Shown here in pieces: positions 6,895 to 9,772 of a stretch of DNA of 9,772 bases. A model generated the notes under the pieces. The model saw nothing but the letters and a program-made list of their open reading frames with translations. It searched no databases and was not told where the DNA came from. Source of the stretch: Acidobacteriota bacterium. Lineage in GTDB: Bacteria > Acidobacteriota > Aminicenantia > UBA2199. Both the position numbers and the translations under genes were made by a program. Numbering within the stretch: the first letter of the stretch is position 1; each line of letters opens with the position of its first letter. The stretch spans positions 1 through 9,772 of the forward strand of contig JAKAGC010000093.1 of assembly GCA_021817755.1 (NCBI GenBank), in the 5' to 3' direction.

Positions 6895-7917
6895 GTGTAT
6901 TTTCAATTATTATCCAACATAAAAAAAGCACTAATATCCCAGGAAACTGAAATAATTATATCACCGTTTTCATTCACCCCCTCTACCCAATTTGAAAATC
7001 AATTGCTCTTTTTCTTTAAACCCGAATGCTTCAACAATCAAAACTGGGAACAATCCTCAAATATATTGCAAATGACTTTTGAAAAATTTAAGCAGTTCCA
7101 GGTTGAAATAGGAGGTATGCTCCTCCTCGATGGCCCTCGCCTCGAAGAGTTAGAAATAATGAATAATCACTACGGTTTTATCAATCGTTTATCCCGGGAA
7201 GCAAGTAAAATATTAACCTCTGAGGAAATAGAGCGGATCGCTTCACAATTGAATATTGAAAATATTAAAGATTGCTTAATCCTTGGAGGACATGAATTCC
7301 TTAAACAGTTTCCCCAATACACCCCATCTACGCTTAATGATGCCTGGCTCACCAAAAAATCATTTAAATTACGTAGTGGGTTTTATTATAATTTTTATGA
7401 AATCGAAAACAGACAGATTATACTTATAAATGGATTTAATCCTATCCAGATTCATCGTTTTACCCAAAAAGGACAAAAATTATTTGTATTTCTGCTTTAT
7501 TCCAATACCGATTGGAGTGTCTTGAAAAATGATCTTTCCGGTGATACATACCCTGAACGTGCTAAAGAAAATTCCATCCGCGGTGAGTTATATAAACACA
7601 ATAAAAAATACGGTATTCCCGTTGTAAATGTTTCCAATAACGGAATTCATCTCTCCGCCGGGCCATTTGAGGCGCTATTTGAGATCGATAATTTCCTCCA
7701 CCGAATTACCCCAATCCGTTTCGATGTTTGCCGGACCAATATTGGAATGCGAATGATGAATCTCGGTTATACGAAAGAGGAAATATTGTTCTCTCTATCC
7801 AACCCTATCATACATAATGAAGATTCAGAGGTTGACCTCGATACATACACCGAAGGGAAAAATACAACATGGGCAATCTCAAACTATGTAAACCATTTTC
7901 CACCCGGAAGAATCTAA
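6895..7917 (+). CDS. Divergent nucleoside diphosphate kinase-like protein with a large insertion
   Basis: A GTG-started 340-residue protein in which I see the nucleoside diphosphate kinase (NDPK) signature by eye. LLFFFKPECF (37-46) resembles the first strand with the phosphate-binding Lys (K42), and HY at 92-93 fits the active-site Tyr region. GDTYPERAKENSIRG (216-230) has Thr218 and Arg229 exactly 11 residues apart, as in NDPK. NGIHLS (249-254) is the N-x-x-H-x-S motif with His252 in the place of the phosphorylated His, and Glu263 is exactly 11 residues after it, as in NDPK. Canonical NDPK is about 140 residues. Here an insertion of roughly 80 residues lies between Tyr93 and Thr218, 10 more residues sit between Arg229 and Asn249, and a C-terminal extension follows (270-340). 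The residue at the usual second active-site Arg is Asn212. Activity is therefore uncertain; it may bind nucleotide or be a histidine phosphoacceptor. It sits between two uncharacterised genes. Some bacteria carry NDPKs of nearly 400 residues, and this may be a distant relative. Confidence 0.65.
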   Translation: MYFQLLSNIKKALISQETEIIISPFSFTPSTQFENQLLFFFKPECFNNQNWEQSSNILQMTFEKFKQFQVEIGGMLLLDGPRLEELEIMNNHYGFINRLSREASKILTSEEIERIASQLNIENIKDCLILGGHEFLKQFPQYTPSTLNDAWLTKKSFKLRSGFYYNFYEIENRQIILINGFNPIQIHRFTQKGQKLFVFLLYSNTDWSVLKNDLSGDTYPERAKENSIRGELYKHNKKYGIPVVNVSNNGIHLSAGPFEALFEIDNFLHRITPIRFDVCRTNIGMRMMNLGYTKEEILFSLSNPIIHNEDSEVDLDTYTEGKNTTWAISNYVNHFPPGRI

Positions 7918-7926
7918 AAAAGAAAG

Positions 7927-7955
7927 TTGCAAATTATTTTTTTTTCTTCTATAAT
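7927..7955 (+). promoter_or_regulatory. Promoter of the 213-residue protein gene
   Basis: TTGCAA (7927-7932) and a perfect TATAAT (7950-7955) have a 17-base spacer, inside the 69-base gap after the NDPK-like gene. Transcription would start near 7962, leaving a leader of about 25 bases with the Shine-Dalgarno. The gene can thus be expressed apart from the two upstream ones. Confidence 0.65.
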
Positions 7956-7986
7956 ACCCTTTAATACATTTTAAAGGAAACCAAAA

Positions 7987-8628
7987 ATGGATATATATGT
8001 CAATGATAACAAAATCGGTTACAAACCAATGTTTCCTCTCACATGGGGTAATTTCTTTCAAAAGATGCTCCAGGAACCTGAATACATTAAAAAAGACCAT
8101 GGTATTGTGAAAATATCCATCGATGGAGTCGATTCACTCGATGTCATGTTAAACGGTACCGATGAGCTCGTTCCTGAAACAATCGTGGAAATCCGGATTC
8201 ATACCAAAGATTCCCTCTCCATAACAAGAGATGGTTTAGCAAAAGTCACTACATTAATCGAAAGCATTAAAAAAGAAATTTCTCAAGCTGCCGACCTCTT
8301 CCGCGAAGGTAAAATAAAGGAAGGTTCTACAAAAATCACTCGCATTATGGAAGCATTCAAACCCATGATTAATTTTATTAATTCCATCGGAATTAGCTTT
8401 TCCATGAATTTTGATGAAATGTACTTTAAGCAAGGTGTTACGCTTCGTGAGAAAATTGAATCCTTTTTAAAGACCTTTGAAGATCTATTAAATGCCCAAC
8501 AGAAAAAAGATTATGTTGAACTCGCCGATTATCTTGAATATCAATTAATGGAAGATATGGAAGATTGGAATTCTATTGCAGTAATTCTATTAAAAGAAGC
8601 AGAAGCCAATAAAGCCACAAACGCTTAA
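7987..8628 (+). CDS. Uncharacterised two-part protein: beta-rich N-terminus, helical C-terminus (213 aa)
   Basis: I cannot assign this protein to a named family. Residues 1-75 read as short beta strands with turns (IYVNDNKIGYKP, VKISIDGV, TIVEIRIHT). Residues 80-205 read as long amphipathic helices, acidic toward the end, with a DYVELADYLEYQL stretch at about 175-187 followed by EDW. That last pattern reminds me of small helical proteins encoded beside flagellar filament or chaperone genes in other bacteria, but no flagellar gene is present here, so the link is only a hint. There is no signal peptide, membrane segment or cysteine. The ATG is supported by AAAGGA 8 bases upstream, and a near-consensus promoter precedes it. 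The protein is probably cytoplasmic and oligomeric or an adaptor; this is inference. Confidence 0.82.
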   Translation: MDIYVNDNKIGYKPMFPLTWGNFFQKMLQEPEYIKKDHGIVKISIDGVDSLDVMLNGTDELVPETIVEIRIHTKDSLSITRDGLAKVTTLIESIKKEISQAADLFREGKIKEGSTKITRIMEAFKPMINFINSIGISFSMNFDEMYFKQGVTLREKIESFLKTFEDLLNAQQKKDYVELADYLEYQLMEDMEDWNSIAVILLKEAEANKATNA

Positions 8629-8699
8629 CCCAATATTCGCCGTTTTTAAAATCTCGGAACACAACTGTTTTGAACCAGTTCCCAAACGAGACATAAATT
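8629..8699 (+). other. Short leader with inverted repeat before the Gfo/Idh/MocA gene
   Basis: TCTCG (8652-8656) can pair with CGAGA (8687-8691). Inside it, either GGAAC (8656-8660) pairs with GTTCC (8678-8682), or AACTG (8663-8667) pairs with CAGTT (8676-8680). The outer arm contains GAGA, the only Shine-Dalgarno-like bases before the ATG at 8700. There is no T-tract, so it is not an ordinary terminator. No convincing promoter is seen, so read-through from the upstream gene is likely. Confidence 0.35.
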
Positions 8700-9772
8700 A
8701 TGTCATTTAAAATAGTTCTTATCGGATGTGGGCGTATTGGTGTTCTCCTCGAAGACGATCCACTCCGCTCAAAACCCGCTACTCATATCGGTGGGATTCA
8801 ATTCCTTTTAAAAAACCACAATACTCCCAAAAATCTAATTTTATCAGCCGTATGTGACATCGATTCCAATCGTTTGTCCCAATGCATGAAAAAATATCAA
8901 ATAGAAAAAGGATATTCTCATTATAAGGAAATAATATTAGCGGAAAAACCTGACATAGTTATAATCGCCACATGGACATCCTCTCACAAGGATATCGCAG
9001 TTTTCGCTGCCGAAAATGGTGTAAAAGGAATTGTTCTTGAAAAACCCATTGCCGTTTCTATACGTCAAGCTCATGAAATTATACATACGTGCAATCTTCA
9101 TAATGTAAAATTAGTAATCAACCATGAACGCAGATGGGATTGTTTATACAGAAAAACAGCGGAAATTATATCCTCCAAGACTCTCGGAGAATTAAAAACC
9201 ATATATGCAAATGTTTTATCCCGCTCTGCCCCCCGTGGTGATTGGAAAAACGTTCTCAATGAAGCCGGAGGTGGTCCACTTCTACATGACGGCACCCATC
9301 TGGTCGATATGATCCGATATTTTGCCGGAGATATTGCTTCAGTCAGCGGTCATGTTACACGGGAGGACCCATCGTTTGGTACAGAAACTACAGCCACTGC
9401 CTTTATGCAAACCCAATCCCAGGTAAATATTTTCCTGGAAGCCGGAGGTATGCGAGATTATTTCAATTTCGAAATTGATCTCCATTTTGAACGTGGGCGT
9501 ATTCGTGTTGGGAATGGAATTTCCGATTATTTTACAACACAAAACTCCGGAAGATACACTGGATTCTACGAGCTCATTAAAACACCTTTTCCTTCTTTTA
9601 TAAGAAACATGAATCCTTTCACCGGAGCTTTACTCGAAGTAATCGCTGCGATCGAAAAAGATACCCAGCCCTTTTCATCTGGAATAGATGGACTCCGTGC
9701 AATAGAGATAATATTTGCCGTTTATTATTCCGCATCATTAGGAGGGAAGAAAATTTCCCTCCCACTTAAAAC
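8700..9772 (+). CDS. Gfo/Idh/MocA-family NAD(P)-dependent oxidoreductase (3' end cut by the window)
   Basis: An open frame from the ATG at 8700 to the window end, 357 codons without a stop, which is close to the usual length of 330-400. The N-terminal Rossmann fold has the dinucleotide motif GCGRIG at 9-14, an ending beta-alpha unit PDIVIIATWTSSH at 84-96, and the family hallmark EKP at 114-116. The C-terminal alpha/beta substrate domain has GGGPLLHDGTHLVDM at about 190-204. Here His196, Asp197, His200 and Asp203 lie in the region that holds the catalytic Asp/His in this family. Members oxidise or reduce sugars, inositols and amino-sugar nucleotides; the substrate cannot be read from sequence alone. 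The early segment EDDPLRSKPATHIGG is typical of a subgroup I associate with surface-polysaccharide or glycan loci, but this is recollection, not proof. It follows the 213-residue gene by 71 bases on the same strand. The Shine-Dalgarno is weak. Confidence 0.9.
   Translation, partial: MSFKIVLIGCGRIGVLLEDDPLRSKPATHIGGIQFLLKNHNTPKNLILSAVCDIDSNRLSQCMKKYQIEKGYSHYKEIILAEKPDIVIIATWTSSHKDIAVFAAENGVKGIVLEKPIAVSIRQAHEIIHTCNLHNVKLVINHERRWDCLYRKTAEIISSKTLGELKTIYANVLSRSAPRGDWKNVLNEAGGGPLLHDGTHLVDMIRYFAGDIASVSGHVTREDPSFGTETTATAFMQTQSQVNIFLEAGGMRDYFNFEIDLHFERGRIRVGNGISDYFTTQNSGRYTGFYELIKTPFPSFIRNMNPFTGALLEVIAAIEKDTQPFSSGIDGLRAIEIIFAVYYSASLGGKKISLPLK

Noticed and set aside
8670..8699. TTGAAC and TAAATT as a promoter for the Gfo/Idh/MocA gene
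   Set aside because: Spacing would put the transcript start inside the coding region, and the -10 match is poor.
1..9772. CRISPR array, phage genes or toxin-antitoxin pair
   Set aside because: No regularly spaced repeats, and no phage structural or toxin-like small gene pairs were seen on either strand.

Overview
The window is AT-rich bacterial DNA, probably from an anaerobic diderm. Anaerobic metabolism is suggested by a four-subunit ferredoxin-dependent 2-oxoacid oxidoreductase, and an outer membrane by a TonB-type energy transducer. The tyrosyl-tRNA synthetase fragment reads like the long Bacteroidota/FCB-type enzyme, so an FCB-related or neighbouring uncultured lineage is a reasonable but weak guess; I cannot name the organism.

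Left part (1-3846, minus strand): a tightly packed operon korD-korA-korB-korC-tyrS. All four gene junctions are 4-base ATGA overlaps, so the genes are almost certainly co-transcribed and translationally coupled. KorD carries two [4Fe-4S] motifs, KorA and KorB form the catalytic TPP core and KorC is the gamma subunit. Together they would interconvert a 2-oxoacid (probably 2-oxoglutarate) and its acyl-CoA with ferredoxin as electron carrier. The last gene, tyrS, stops matching its family abruptly near base 247. Beyond that lies about 250 bases of very AT-rich sequence with no recognisable gene.

Middle (3847-5391): a divergent intergenic region with small repeats, a tonB-family gene with a strong Shine-Dalgarno and a clear intrinsic terminator, a 300-base AT-rich gap, then a tRNA-Arg(TCG) gene behind a near-consensus promoter.

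Right part (5419-9772, plus strand): three genes I cannot assign to a described system, followed by a Gfo/Idh/MocA-type oxidoreductase that runs off the window end. The first encodes an all-helical 462-residue protein of unknown function. The second encodes a 340-residue protein in which I recognise a strongly diverged nucleoside diphosphate kinase fold: the Lys-Pro, Thr, Arg-Gly and Asn-x-x-His-x-Ser motifs and the distal Glu are kept with almost canonical spacing, but with a large internal insertion. The third encodes a two-part 213-residue protein (beta-rich N-terminus, helical C-terminus) and has its own near-consensus promoter. This trio is the best candidate for something undescribed in the window.
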